Made by a program: the position numbers and the translations under genes. The notes under the pieces were generated by a model. That model saw only the letters and a program-made list of their open reading frames with translations. It was not told where the DNA came from and searched no databases. 64,000 bases of DNA, taken from the NCBI GenBank assembly GCA_965205735.1, contig OZ242179.1, positions 1,302,001-1,366,000 of the forward strand, given 5' to 3'. Shown here piece by piece: positions 56,607 to 64,000 of this stretch (position 1 is the stretch's first letter; the number at the start of each line of letters is the position of its first letter). The DNA comes from VXNE01 sp965205735 (GTDB lineage Bacteria > Pseudomonadota > Gammaproteobacteria > Pseudomonadales > Azotimanducaceae).

Positions 56607-57761
56607 ATGGATATGTCGCGGCTACCCATAGGCGCATTGATCGCCTTTCTTCTGACGAGCGGGACGGCGCAGGCCGAGTACCTCGCCTACGCGGTGGGCA
56701 AACAGGCGAAGCTGCCGCTGCCCGAATCGATCGACGCCATCGATTCCAGATACCTTGTGCAACTCGAGTGGGGACCGTATGAAGGCGGGCGCGCGAGGGT
56801 GGCAGTGCTTTCCGTGGACAACACCAGTTCCGAATCCACGTTCAAGGTCGCGGCACCCGATGGTACAACCGTCACGTGGGGCGGTGAACACTCCAACATG
56901 GTGCCAGTCAACGGTATCGAAGCGATCGTCGCCGATGCGATGAATCGAACGGGCCGATTCCGTTTGCTCGAACGGCAAGCATTGGACTCGGTCCTGAAAG
57001 AACAGGACCTGGTCACTTCGGATCGCGTTGCGAAACCTTCGGGCGCCGCCACCGGCAACATCCTGGGCGCCCAGTACCTGGTGCAAGTTGTCGTGACCGA
57101 CTATGAAGCCAACGTGTCAAGCCGCGACGGCGGCGGTCTCGGCGCTTTAATCGGGGATCGGGCTGGCGTGCTGGGCGCCGTGGGGATCAAGTCCGGGAAG
57201 GGACGCGTCGGCCTGAACTTCCGTCTGATCGACGCCGAAACCAGCGAAGTCACGTACACCAGGCAGATCGAATCGGTGATTCGCGAATCGGGACTGACAT
57301 TCGGCGGTTTGGCCATTGGTGGCGGCGCCGGCCTCGGCGGCTTCTTCTCGAACTATTCCAGGACTCCGATTGGCCAAGCCGTTATCGCGGGCGTTAACAA
57401 GGGCGTGTACGAGTTTGTCAAGCGAATCGGCGCGGTGCCCGCAACCGGCAGCGTTGTCAGGGCCGATGGCGATCGGGTATGGCTTAACCTCGGCAAAGGC
57501 GTCGTGTCGGTCGGCGATGTCGTCGAGGTCCTCGCAATGGGCGAAGAGCTGATCGACCCCGAAACGGGCCTGAGTCTCGGTGGCATCGAGACGAAAGTCG
57601 GCAGTGCTCGCGTCGTTCAGGTCCAGGACAGATTCAGCATCGCCGAAACCGTATCGCTGAAGGGCGAAGTCAGTCGAGGCGACAAGGTCGTTTCCACGGC
57701 ACCGCCGCCAGAGATCGAGTTCGCACCCACCTGGGAAAGACCCAAACGCGGCAAGTTCTGA
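56607..57761 (+). CDS. CsgG/HfaB-family outer-membrane assembly protein
   Basis: A 384-residue protein with a signal (SRLPIGALIAFLLTSGTAQA) but no obvious lipobox. The CsgG domain is seen in RARVAVLSVDNTSS, GIEAIVADAMNRTGRFRLLERQ, SVLKEQDLV and LGAQYLVQVVVTDYEA, then VGLNFRLIDAETSEV. A C-terminal domain (GDRVWLNLGKGVVSVGDVVEVL) is extra relative to E. coli CsgG and looks like a small beta module. No curli subunit genes are nearby. It probably forms a secretion pore or an anchoring complex. Confidence 0.85.
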   Translation: MDMSRLPIGALIAFLLTSGTAQAEYLAYAVGKQAKLPLPESIDAIDSRYLVQLEWGPYEGGRARVAVLSVDNTSSESTFKVAAPDGTTVTWGGEHSNMVPVNGIEAIVADAMNRTGRFRLLERQALDSVLKEQDLVTSDRVAKPSGAATGNILGAQYLVQVVVTDYEANVSSRDGGGLGALIGDRAGVLGAVGIKSGKGRVGLNFRLIDAETSEVTYTRQIESVIRESGLTFGGLAIGGGAGLGGFFSNYSRTPIGQAVIAGVNKGVYEFVKRIGAVPATGSVVRADGDRVWLNLGKGVVSVGDVVEVLAMGEELIDPETGLSLGGIETKVGSARVVQVQDRFSIAETVSLKGEVSRGDKVVSTAPPPEIEFAPTWERPKRGKF

Positions 57762-57790
57762 CACGCTCTCGTGCCGCAGGAGGAGACGAG

Positions 57791-58189
57791 TTGCAGCGCG
57801 GTCCGATCAAGTTCGTGCTGGTCCATCACGGGGCCTGCGACGATCCGGTGCACTATCGCGTATCGGCAACAGGGGAAGTCGCGGGGCTCCTGTCGGAGTC
57901 CGAGCGCGCCAGCCATGCGAACTCGATAGAAATCGGGCTCGAGGGATCCTTCTCCGAAACATCCCCGGGCAATCTTCAGATCGAAGCGCTGAAAGACTTG
58001 CTCCTGCAGATCAAGCAGCGCTATCCGGATGTGGTCGTCGGCGGACATCGCCAAGTGCGCGGCGACCGCACCGATTGCCCGGGCCGAAAATTCCCGCTGA
58101 AGGCCCTGCTCGGCTGGACCGCCTCCGGTCTGATCAAGGCCCGAGACGCCGCTCTCCAGGCCGAAGTGGAGCGCCAGTACCACCCATAG
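57791..58189 (+). CDS. N-acetylmuramoyl-L-alanine-amidase-fold protein (amidase_2)
   Basis: A 132-residue protein of the PGRP/amidase_2 fold. VLVHHGACDD supplies the first zinc histidine, SIEIGLEGSF the core strand, and GGHRQVRGDRTDCPGRKFPL the second histidine and the cysteine. Start TTG 57791 has GGAGGAGA upstream. There is no signal peptide, so it may act in the cytoplasm on recycled anhydromuropeptides or be exported some other way. It follows the CsgG-like gene by 29 bases. Confidence 0.8.
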   Translation: MQRGPIKFVLVHHGACDDPVHYRVSATGEVAGLLSESERASHANSIEIGLEGSFSETSPGNLQIEALKDLLLQIKQRYPDVVVGGHRQVRGDRTDCPGRKFPLKALLGWTASGLIKARDAALQAEVERQYHP

Positions 58190-58204
58190 AACCGGCCCGC
58201 TGGG

Positions 58205-59188
58205 CTAGGTCGCCGCGAGGTCCCTTGCGGCGATTCGTTGACGCAGCAGGTGGTGAACGAGGTCGATGGTCGGCGTGGCGATGCCTGCCAACGCGCCGAG
58301 TTCCTGCACGGCGCCGACAATCGCCTCGTTTTCCAGGGGACGACCGAGTTCCAGGTCTTGCAGCATCGAGGTGCGGTGCGCGCCAACACGGGCGGCGCCG
58401 TCCATGCGTCGCTCGACATCGATGGCGAAACGCGCGCCGAAAGCCTCGCCCACGGCGCGGGCTTCGACCATCATGGCGCGGGCCACGCTACGCGTGCCGG
58501 GACTCGTGGCCAATACGTCGAGGGTCGCGCCGGTGAGGGCGCTCAAGGGGTTGAAGGCGACGTTGCCCCAGAGCTTGATCCATATCTCGTCGCGCACGCG
58601 TGACCGCAACGGCGCCCTCAAGCCCGCTTCCGAGAGTGCGGACGCGAGTTCGCGGATGCGTTCGCTGCGCGCGCCGGACGGCTCTCCCAACACGAACCTG
58701 TCGCCCGCAAGGTGGCGCACTACGCCGGGCGCAACCACTTCGCAGGACGGATACACCACGCAGCCGACGGCGCGCTCCGGTCCGATGCCCCGCCACACGG
58801 CGCCTCCCGGATCGACGCTTTCGACATGGCGTTCGCCAAGGGGCGAGGCGAGGCGGTGGAAATACCACCAGGGGATCCCATTGACAGCGCTGACCACTGC
58901 GGTATCCGGCCCGAGCAGCGGTTGCATCGGCTCGACGACAGCCGGGACCGAATGGCCCTTCAGGGTCACGATGACGTAGTCCTGACGCCCGAGCGTCGCC
59001 GGATCGTCGGTCGCGGCCACCTTGACGGTCAGCCGCTCTTCGCCCGTTTCGAGCCGCAGACCACGCGCTGTCATGGCCGCCAGGTGCGGCCCGCGGGCGA
59101 CGACCGACACGTCGCAGCCGGTCTGCGCCAGGCGGGCGGCGAGGTAGCCACCAATCGCCCCGGCGCCGTATACACATACTTTCGTCAT
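58205..59188 (-). CDS. panE: 2-dehydropantoate 2-reductase family protein
   Basis: A 327-residue Rossmann enzyme. The NADP motif is YGAGAIGGYLAARLAQTG, and the lysine-containing IWIKLWGNVAFNPLSALTG is the ApbA/PanE signature. It would reduce ketopantoate to pantoate for CoA. PanE has many paralogues acting on other 2-oxo acids, so the substrate is not certain. It converges with the amidase gene. Confidence 0.85.
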   Translation of the reverse strand: MTKVCVYGAGAIGGYLAARLAQTGCDVSVVARGPHLAAMTARGLRLETGEERLTVKVAATDDPATLGRQDYVIVTLKGHSVPAVVEPMQPLLGPDTAVVSAVNGIPWWYFHRLASPLGERHVESVDPGGAVWRGIGPERAVGCVVYPSCEVVAPGVVRHLAGDRFVLGEPSGARSERIRELASALSEAGLRAPLRSRVRDEIWIKLWGNVAFNPLSALTGATLDVLATSPGTRSVARAMMVEARAVGEAFGARFAIDVERRMDGAARVGAHRTSMLQDLELGRPLENEAIVGAVQELGALAGIATPTIDLVHHLLRQRIAARDLAAT

Positions 59189-59240
59189 CGGCGTACTCGG
59201 CGCGGGGTCGAGGCCGCGTGGCATCCGCCGGGGAACGTTT

Positions 59241-60737
59241 TCACTCGACCAATCCCAGTGCGGCGGCGAGCCCGATACGCTGTATCTTTCCGGTCGCGCC
59301 TTTCGGAATCGCGTCGACGAATACGATGGTCCGGGGCACCTTGAAGTCCGCCAGCCGAATCGCCGCGAAGTCTCTGAGCGCGTCCGCATCCGTCGCATGG
59401 CCCTCGGCCTGGACTACCACCGCCGCGACGTCTTCGCCGAGGCGGGAATGCGGCAGCGCGAACGTGCATACCTCGGCGACGGCGGCGTGGTCCAGCAATA
59501 CCTCGTCGACCTCCAGGGGCGCGATCTTCTCGCCGCCGCGGTTGATGATCTCCTTCAATCGGCCGGTCACCTTGACGTAGCCGTCACTGTCCATGTAGCC
59601 CTGGTCTCCGGTCCGAAACCACTCGCCGTGGAACGCCTGGGCGTTGGCTTGGGGGTTCGCCAGATAGCCGTCCATGACATTCTCGCCCCGAATGACGATC
59701 TCCCCTTCCCGGCCGGTATCGAGCGCAACGCCTTCGGCGTCCATGATGGCCACTTCCGGACCCGCCGCGGGACCGACGAATCCGGCTTTGCGCGCCCCCG
59801 GCGGCAAGGGGTTCGAGCACATCTGGTGCGCCGCTTCGGTCATGGCGTAGGCCTCGAGGACCGGCACGCCAAACGTCTCCTCCAGGGCGGCCATCACCGG
59901 CGGCGGCAGCGAAGCCGACGACGACCGGATGAAGCGCAGCGCGGCGCCACGGATCCGTTCGCGGTTGCGGGGCGCGCGGGCGAGGATCGCCTGATGCATC
60001 GTCGGCACCGCGCTGTACCAGGTCGGCGCGGCCGCCTCGAGCCAGGCGAAAAAGCGCAACGCGTCGAAGCCCGGCGTGCAATACACCGAAGCGCCACTGG
60101 ACAAGCTGGCCAGAACCGGCGCCATCAGGCCATGAATATGAAAGAGCGGCATGATGTTGAGACAGGTATCGGCTGGAGACAGCGACAACGTGCGCGCGAT
60201 ATTGCGCGCCGAGGCCCGTAGGTTCGCCTGCGTCAGGGGAACCATCTTCGGCCGCGAAGTGGTGCCCGAGGTATGCAGAACGAGCGCCGTCGCGTCGGCC
60301 CCGCGCGGTTCGACGGGTGCCTCGCGATCCGTCGCCAGCGAGAATGCTCCCGCCCCGCTCTCCTCCCGCAGACGCAGTATGCGTACGCCGCGCCGATCCG
60401 CCGCCGCCAATGCCGGACCGTCCGCACCTTCGGCGGCGACCAACGCCGCCGCGTCGAGGTCACCGAGGTAGAAATCGAACTCGTCCGCCTTGTACGCCGG
60501 ATTCAGCGGCGCGGCGGCGCACCACGGGGTGATACAGACAAACGCGCCCGCCATCGCCGGGCCGTTCGGCAGCACGATGGCGACGCGGTCATCCGGGCCG
60601 ATACCTGCTCCGCGCAGCGCGCGTCCAGTGCCCCATACCTGTTCGCGGAGGGCCGCGTACGACAAGGGTTCGCGATCCGGCGCCCGGATGGCGGCGTCCG
60701 CGTCCGCGCCGGCGATCAGGACTTCCTCCACGCGCAA
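59241..60737 (-). CDS. Class I adenylate-forming acyl-CoA ligase
   Basis: About 498 residues. The ATP motif TSGTTSRPKMVPLTQ, then YAMTEAAHQM, the hinge TGDQGYMDSDGYVKVTGR and the lysine motif PKGATGKIQR are all present. The family includes oxalate-CoA, fatty-acid and coumarate ligases; the HTSGTTSRPK and PHSRLGEDVAAVVV text is close to oxalyl-CoA synthetase. Start TTG 60737 or GTG 60731; neither has a good ribosome site. It follows the small gene at 60754 by 17 bases. Confidence 0.85.
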   Translation of the reverse strand: MRVEEVLIAGADADAAIRAPDREPLSYAALREQVWGTGRALRGAGIGPDDRVAIVLPNGPAMAGAFVCITPWCAAAPLNPAYKADEFDFYLGDLDAAALVAAEGADGPALAAADRRGVRILRLREESGAGAFSLATDREAPVEPRGADATALVLHTSGTTSRPKMVPLTQANLRASARNIARTLSLSPADTCLNIMPLFHIHGLMAPVLASLSSGASVYCTPGFDALRFFAWLEAAAPTWYSAVPTMHQAILARAPRNRERIRGAALRFIRSSSASLPPPVMAALEETFGVPVLEAYAMTEAAHQMCSNPLPPGARKAGFVGPAAGPEVAIMDAEGVALDTGREGEIVIRGENVMDGYLANPQANAQAFHGEWFRTGDQGYMDSDGYVKVTGRLKEIINRGGEKIAPLEVDEVLLDHAAVAEVCTFALPHSRLGEDVAAVVVQAEGHATDADALRDFAAIRLADFKVPRTIVFVDAIPKGATGKIQRIGLAAALGLVE

Positions 60738-60753
60738 GCGGACCGGGACCGGG

Positions 60754-60966
60754 TTACCGGTCTCTCGGCGGCAGCGGCGGCTCTGTCGGATCGCGGCCGT
60801 CGCGCAGTTGCATCGAGGCGCGCGCCATGTGCAACTCGATGTCGTAGTTCGCCTCGTTGAGCGCTTGCCAAATGCCGTTGAGATCGGGATGCGAGCCGCG
60901 CGGCGCGACGTACGCAGCAAGCGGCGCCAGCACCGCAGTGGCGCAGAAACCCGCGATCCGACGCAT
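60754..60966 (-). CDS. Small exported protein, possibly truncated
   Basis: About 70 residues with a signal-like N-terminus (RRIAGFCATAVLAPLAAYVA) and HPDLNGIWQALNEANYDIEL. The NGIWQALNEANYDIE text resembles the N-terminal part of longer secreted proteins of unknown function, so the 3' end may have been lost. It is co-directional with the acyl-CoA ligase. Confidence 0.5.
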   Translation of the reverse strand: MRRIAGFCATAVLAPLAAYVAPRGSHPDLNGIWQALNEANYDIELHMARASMQLRDGRDPTEPPLPPRDR

Positions 60967-61316
60967 GATCCTTCGTTCCACCAAAACCTTACCGGGAGGA
61001 CTCTTCCGGCGCGCGGATTGTAGCCTGTATTGGGGCGCCGAGGAGGCCGTGGCACGGCGGGCAAAACAGCGTCAGCACCGAAAAACGAAGGGCAGCCGCG
61101 ACATCCTCGTTTGCGCCGCCCGCGGGTTTCCGCCAAAGTTCGCATTTCGCTCGGCGGACCAGAAACCGAGATGAATACCGCCGACGCCGGCATTGTTGGA
61201 ATTCATCACCGACAGGGAGACCACGATCTCCGATGATTGAGACCAAAGCCCGCGCAATTTGGCCGCGCACCCGCAGCGAGCGGGCTAGCGGCGCACGTAC
61301 CGTTTCGGCCAGACGC

Positions 61317-62234
61317 ATGGCGGGACGCGGCGCAAAGAGGACGGTATCGCTGTGGCTTTCCGCGTTGGCGGCCGTGGCGACATCGGCGAGCGCCGTCGAG
61401 TTGGTTGGCCGCGTGACCCATGGGGAACTCTCGGAAATCAGCGGCATCGTGAAGTCGAGCTACGGCAACTACTATTGGGTGCACAACGATAGCGGCGACG
61501 TCGCGCGCATCTACGCCATCGACCCGGATTCGCGTCCGGTCAAGCCGACCTATCTGCGCATCTCCGCCGACAAATGGCCCGGACACCGGATCGACAACGC
61601 TTGGCACACGGACTGGGAGGACATCGCGCTTGCGGACGGCGTGCTGTACCTCGCCGACGTCGGCAACAACGGCAATGCGCGCCGCGACCTGGGCGTCTAC
61701 GCGGTCAATGAAGCGGACCCGCGGACCGTCGCGAGGATGCGCGCGCTGAAGTTCATTCCCATCCGCTATCCCGACCAGCGGCGTTTCCCCGCCGAACAGT
61801 GGCACTTCGACTGCGAAGCCGTATTCGCGGCGGACGGCAAACTCTATTTCCTTACGAAACATCGCCGGCCCGGCATGCACGCCTCCTGGGAAGCGGGCGT
61901 CAAGCTCTATCGCCTGGACACCCAATACGTGGACCGCGAAAACGTCCTGACCCTTATCGGTCGGCGAGAAGACGTGGTGCTCGCCACCGGCGCGGATCTG
62001 TCGCCGGACGGCGAGCGACTGGCCGTTGCGACTTACAGCGCGTTGTGGATATTCGATCGGCCTCAGGATGACGACAACTGGCTTGACGGAACTGCCCACA
62101 GACTCGACCTGAATCGAGCTGTCGCCAAGCAGCTCGAAGCGATCGCCTGGGACGATGCGGCCACATTGCGACTGATCAATGAACAAGGCGACGTCCTGCG
62201 CGCCCACGTCTCCGAGTTTTCGCCGGTGCCTTAG
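61317..62234 (+). CDS. Exported beta-propeller-like protein of unknown function
   Basis: About 305 residues. A signal (SLWLSALAAVATSASA) is followed by sheet-rich text with possible blade motifs: VGRVTHGELSEISGIVKSS, YYWVHNDSGDVARIYAID, TDWEDIALADGVLYLADVGNN, HFDCEAVFAADGKLYFLTK and ATGADLSPDGERLAVATYS. It resembles phytase-like or integral-barrel beta-propellers. The start could also be 61233. No enzymatic site is seen. Confidence 0.7.
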   Translation: MAGRGAKRTVSLWLSALAAVATSASAVELVGRVTHGELSEISGIVKSSYGNYYWVHNDSGDVARIYAIDPDSRPVKPTYLRISADKWPGHRIDNAWHTDWEDIALADGVLYLADVGNNGNARRDLGVYAVNEADPRTVARMRALKFIPIRYPDQRRFPAEQWHFDCEAVFAADGKLYFLTKHRRPGMHASWEAGVKLYRLDTQYVDRENVLTLIGRREDVVLATGADLSPDGERLAVATYSALWIFDRPQDDDNWLDGTAHRLDLNRAVAKQLEAIAWDDAATLRLINEQGDVLRAHVSEFSPVP

Positions 62235-62252
62235 TGGTTGCGGGACACTAGC

Positions 62253-62927
62253 ATGCGCGACGACCCAGGCTTGTTCGCAACGATGTACAGCGCCCGCGCG
62301 CTACGGCGGCTCAGGCCGGACCCCGTCCCGGACGAAATACTGTTTCAGCTAATGGACGCGGCCATTCGAGCGCCGTCGGGGCAGAACGCGCAGGATTGGC
62401 GTTTCATTCTCGTGCGCGACAAGCGCCACAAGCGGGAGATGCAGAAGTGGGCGCAAATCCCCTGGCGCCGCTATCAGGCGCGCTTCGCCGAACACCCCGA
62501 AGCGACGGGCGCCCTGCCGCGGTCTCAGCGGTTGTCGCTCAAGAGCGTCGAACACCTGGTGCACCACCTGGCGGAAACGCCGGTACTCGTCGTCGTCCTC
62601 GGGCTGAAGGGAAGACACAGCACCCCGGGCGGCAGCACGTTTCCGGCGGTGCAGAACCTGCTGCTCGCGGCGCGCGGCCTGGGGCTCTCGGGTTCGGTAT
62701 TCAACTTCCCGCTTTCCCACGAGGACGCGTTGCGCGACATGCTCGGCATTCCGGACAACAACGCCGTTTACTGTGTCGTGCCTGTCGGCTACCCGACGGA
62801 CAGGCACGGCCCCTTAGGTCGCAAACCGGTTCGCCAGGTCGTCTATGACGGCAAGTTCGGCGAACGCTGGTCTTTCGCCGAAGCGCAGCCGGATACGGGA
62901 TGGCAGGACCGGTGGCTGCCGGAGTGA
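62253..62927 (+). CDS. Nitroreductase-family flavoprotein
   Basis: A 224-residue FMN protein. ARALRRLRPDPVPDEIL and AAIRAPSGQNAQDWRFILV form the FMN site; AVQNLLLAARGLGLSG and VPVGYPTDRHGPLGRKP close it. It reduces nitro groups, quinones or similar acceptors with NAD(P)H. The start is ATG 62253. It overlaps or abuts the next gene, which is on the same strand. Confidence 0.88.
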   Translation: MRDDPGLFATMYSARALRRLRPDPVPDEILFQLMDAAIRAPSGQNAQDWRFILVRDKRHKREMQKWAQIPWRRYQARFAEHPEATGALPRSQRLSLKSVEHLVHHLAETPVLVVVLGLKGRHSTPGGSTFPAVQNLLLAARGLGLSGSVFNFPLSHEDALRDMLGIPDNNAVYCVVPVGYPTDRHGPLGRKPVRQVVYDGKFGERWSFAEAQPDTGWQDRWLPE

Positions 62928-62944
62928 ACAAGCGTCCCCAATGG

Positions 62945-63649
62945 ATGGCATCGATGCACTCCAGGCGGATTCGTCGAGTCCTTCGCCGGGGATGCTCCGT
63001 GCTGATGATTTGCTGCCTGTCCAATGCGATCAACGCCGCGCCTTACGCGTTTGAGTCGGGAGAGTTCCTCGCCGAGTCAGGCGCCTGGCCGGCGTGGACG
63101 GAGATGCTGTCGCGCCACGCGGCGCAGTTCGCCGGCCTGCAAGGGTGTCTCGACGACAAGGCGGCGTGCGCGCGGCGGTCGAAGTCGCTGCACGTGGTTT
63201 TGGCCCAGGGCGCGGCGCTGCCGAGAGAGAAGCAGATCCAACTGGTCAATCGGTATGTCAACCGCAAGCGCTACAACAAGGACCGACGCAAGATCGTCCG
63301 CAACGAGAACGGCAGTTTCTCGATACCTTCCCATTGGGCGACGCTGCTGGAGTTCCTCGAGAAAGGCGGCGACTGCGAAGACTTCGCGACGGCCAAGTAC
63401 CTGCTCTTGCGCTACTTCGGTTTCGCCCCGGAGAACATGCGCATCGTCGTTGTCTATGATCGCAGCCACCGCTCCCATCACGCTGTTCTGGCGATGCGTT
63501 TCGACGCCCAGACGACCTGGCTGCTGGACACCGACAACCGCATCTACCGCAGCCGAAGACCCGGGGGATACCGATACGTCTATGCCGTCAACGAACTCGG
63601 GATCTGGGACCATGATGTCCGAATCCCGCGCAAGCGGCGATCACTGTAG
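62945..63649 (+). CDS. LapG-like transglutaminase-fold cysteine protease (C93)
   Basis: About 234 residues with a signal (CSVLMICCLSNAINA). The catalytic triad is visible: Cys in EKGGDCEDFATAKYLLLRYFG, His in RSHHAVLAM, Asp in WLLDTDN. LapG enzymes release RTX-type adhesins under c-di-GMP control through LapD; neither a LapD nor an adhesin is in the window. The start is placed at ATG 62945. Confidence 0.85.
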   Translation: MASMHSRRIRRVLRRGCSVLMICCLSNAINAAPYAFESGEFLAESGAWPAWTEMLSRHAAQFAGLQGCLDDKAACARRSKSLHVVLAQGAALPREKQIQLVNRYVNRKRYNKDRRKIVRNENGSFSIPSHWATLLEFLEKGGDCEDFATAKYLLLRYFGFAPENMRIVVVYDRSHRSHHAVLAMRFDAQTTWLLDTDNRIYRSRRPGGYRYVYAVNELGIWDHDVRIPRKRRSL

Positions 63650-63708
63650 CGGGCAAGGCAAACACCTCGCCGTCAGTTCGACGAAGTCGTGTGGAGCGAT
63701 CAACCGGG

Positions 63709-64000
63709 CTATTGATCGCCGCGAATATAGTGCTCCATCTGGTCGATGATCGCCGCCTGTTCCGCCATGACTTCGGTGAGAAGGTCGCGCAACGAGAGCA
63801 TGCCGATGATGACTCCGGAATCCACCACCGCCAGATGGCGAATGTGATGACGCTGCATGAGTTCCATGCATGATTCCACGCGGTCGCCGGGCGCCACGGT
63901 GATCACCTCCCGCGTCATGATTTCCGATACCTTGGTCTGCTTCGACGATTTGTCCTTCAGGATCACCTTGCGGGCGTAGTCGCGTTCGGACACGACGCCC
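63709..64000 (-). CDS. CBS-domain protein, partial (5' end outside window)
   Basis: The frame is open to the window end and reads GVVSERDYARKVI at the edge, so the start is outside. The visible part is the end of the first CBS motif and the second: KVSEIMTREVITVAPGDRVE, HHIRHLAVVDSGVIIGMLS and LRDLLTEV. It probably binds an adenine nucleotide and regulates a partner; it is not fused to another domain in the visible part. Confidence 0.88.
   Translation of the reverse strand, partial: GVVSERDYARKVILKDKSSKQTKVSEIMTREVITVAPGDRVESCMELMQRHHIRHLAVVDSGVIIGMLSLRDLLTEVMAEQAAIIDQMEHYIRGDQ

Overview
The window is GC-rich and looks like a chromosome segment of a gammaproteobacterium, probably an uncultured one. 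The evidence is the gene order iscR-iscS-ndk-rlmN-rodZ-hisS-yfgM-bamB-der, the queA-tgt-yajC-secD-secF block, and outer-membrane lipoprotein genes of the BamB and CsgG type. Genes are packed tightly, and ATGA or GTGA start-stop overlaps are frequent.

Layout. 0-2.4 kb: end of an acetoacetate-CoA ligase and a REP-associated transposase (RAYT1) inside its repeats. 2.4-4.6 kb: xseA and a frameshifted M23 peptidase. 5.0-14.3 kb: a nine-gene minus-strand operon for Fe-S supply, nucleotide balance, ribosome maturation, cell shape, outer-membrane assembly and GTPase function. 14.7-21.8 kb: trmJ, suhB and the queuosine/Sec block. 22.1-33.5 kb: tRNA-Leu(CAA) and metabolic or envelope genes (LLM oxidoreductase, formylglycine-enzyme-like protein, DUF2339 membrane protein, epimerase, amino-acid dehydrogenase, SYLF, VOC, FAD oxidase). 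33.8-36.9 kb: a large membrane protein and a rhomboid plus site-2-protease pair. 37-40 kb: a graveyard of mobile fragments around a thioredoxin-like gene. 40-45.4 kb: class I fumarase, a hydrolase-like protein, an LLM flavoenzyme and a decayed flavin halogenase. 45.5-47 kb: an intact REP-RAYT2-REP unit. 47-64 kb: metY, a CoA-binding protein, a transporter plus dienelactone hydrolase, a type II restriction-modification pair, an orphan molybdenum hydroxylase, CsgG-like and amidase genes, panE, an acyl-CoA ligase, a nitroreductase, a LapG-like protease and a partial CBS protein.

The most unusual content is the non-coding DNA. A short motif, GGGTGTCC (or its complement GGACACCC), recurs in loose clusters at eight sites. 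One cluster lies inside der, where it separates the two GTPase domains and puts them in different reading frames. A second REP family (GGGACACACGA) brackets RAYT2 as inverted copies. Two small terminal-inverted-repeat elements (MITEs) are also present, one of them in two copies directly upstream of genes. A methyltransferase is broken exactly at a run of seven C, which suggests on/off switching. Several frameshifts (M23 peptidase, der, methyltransferase, halogenase) could also be assembly errors, and read-level checks would decide.
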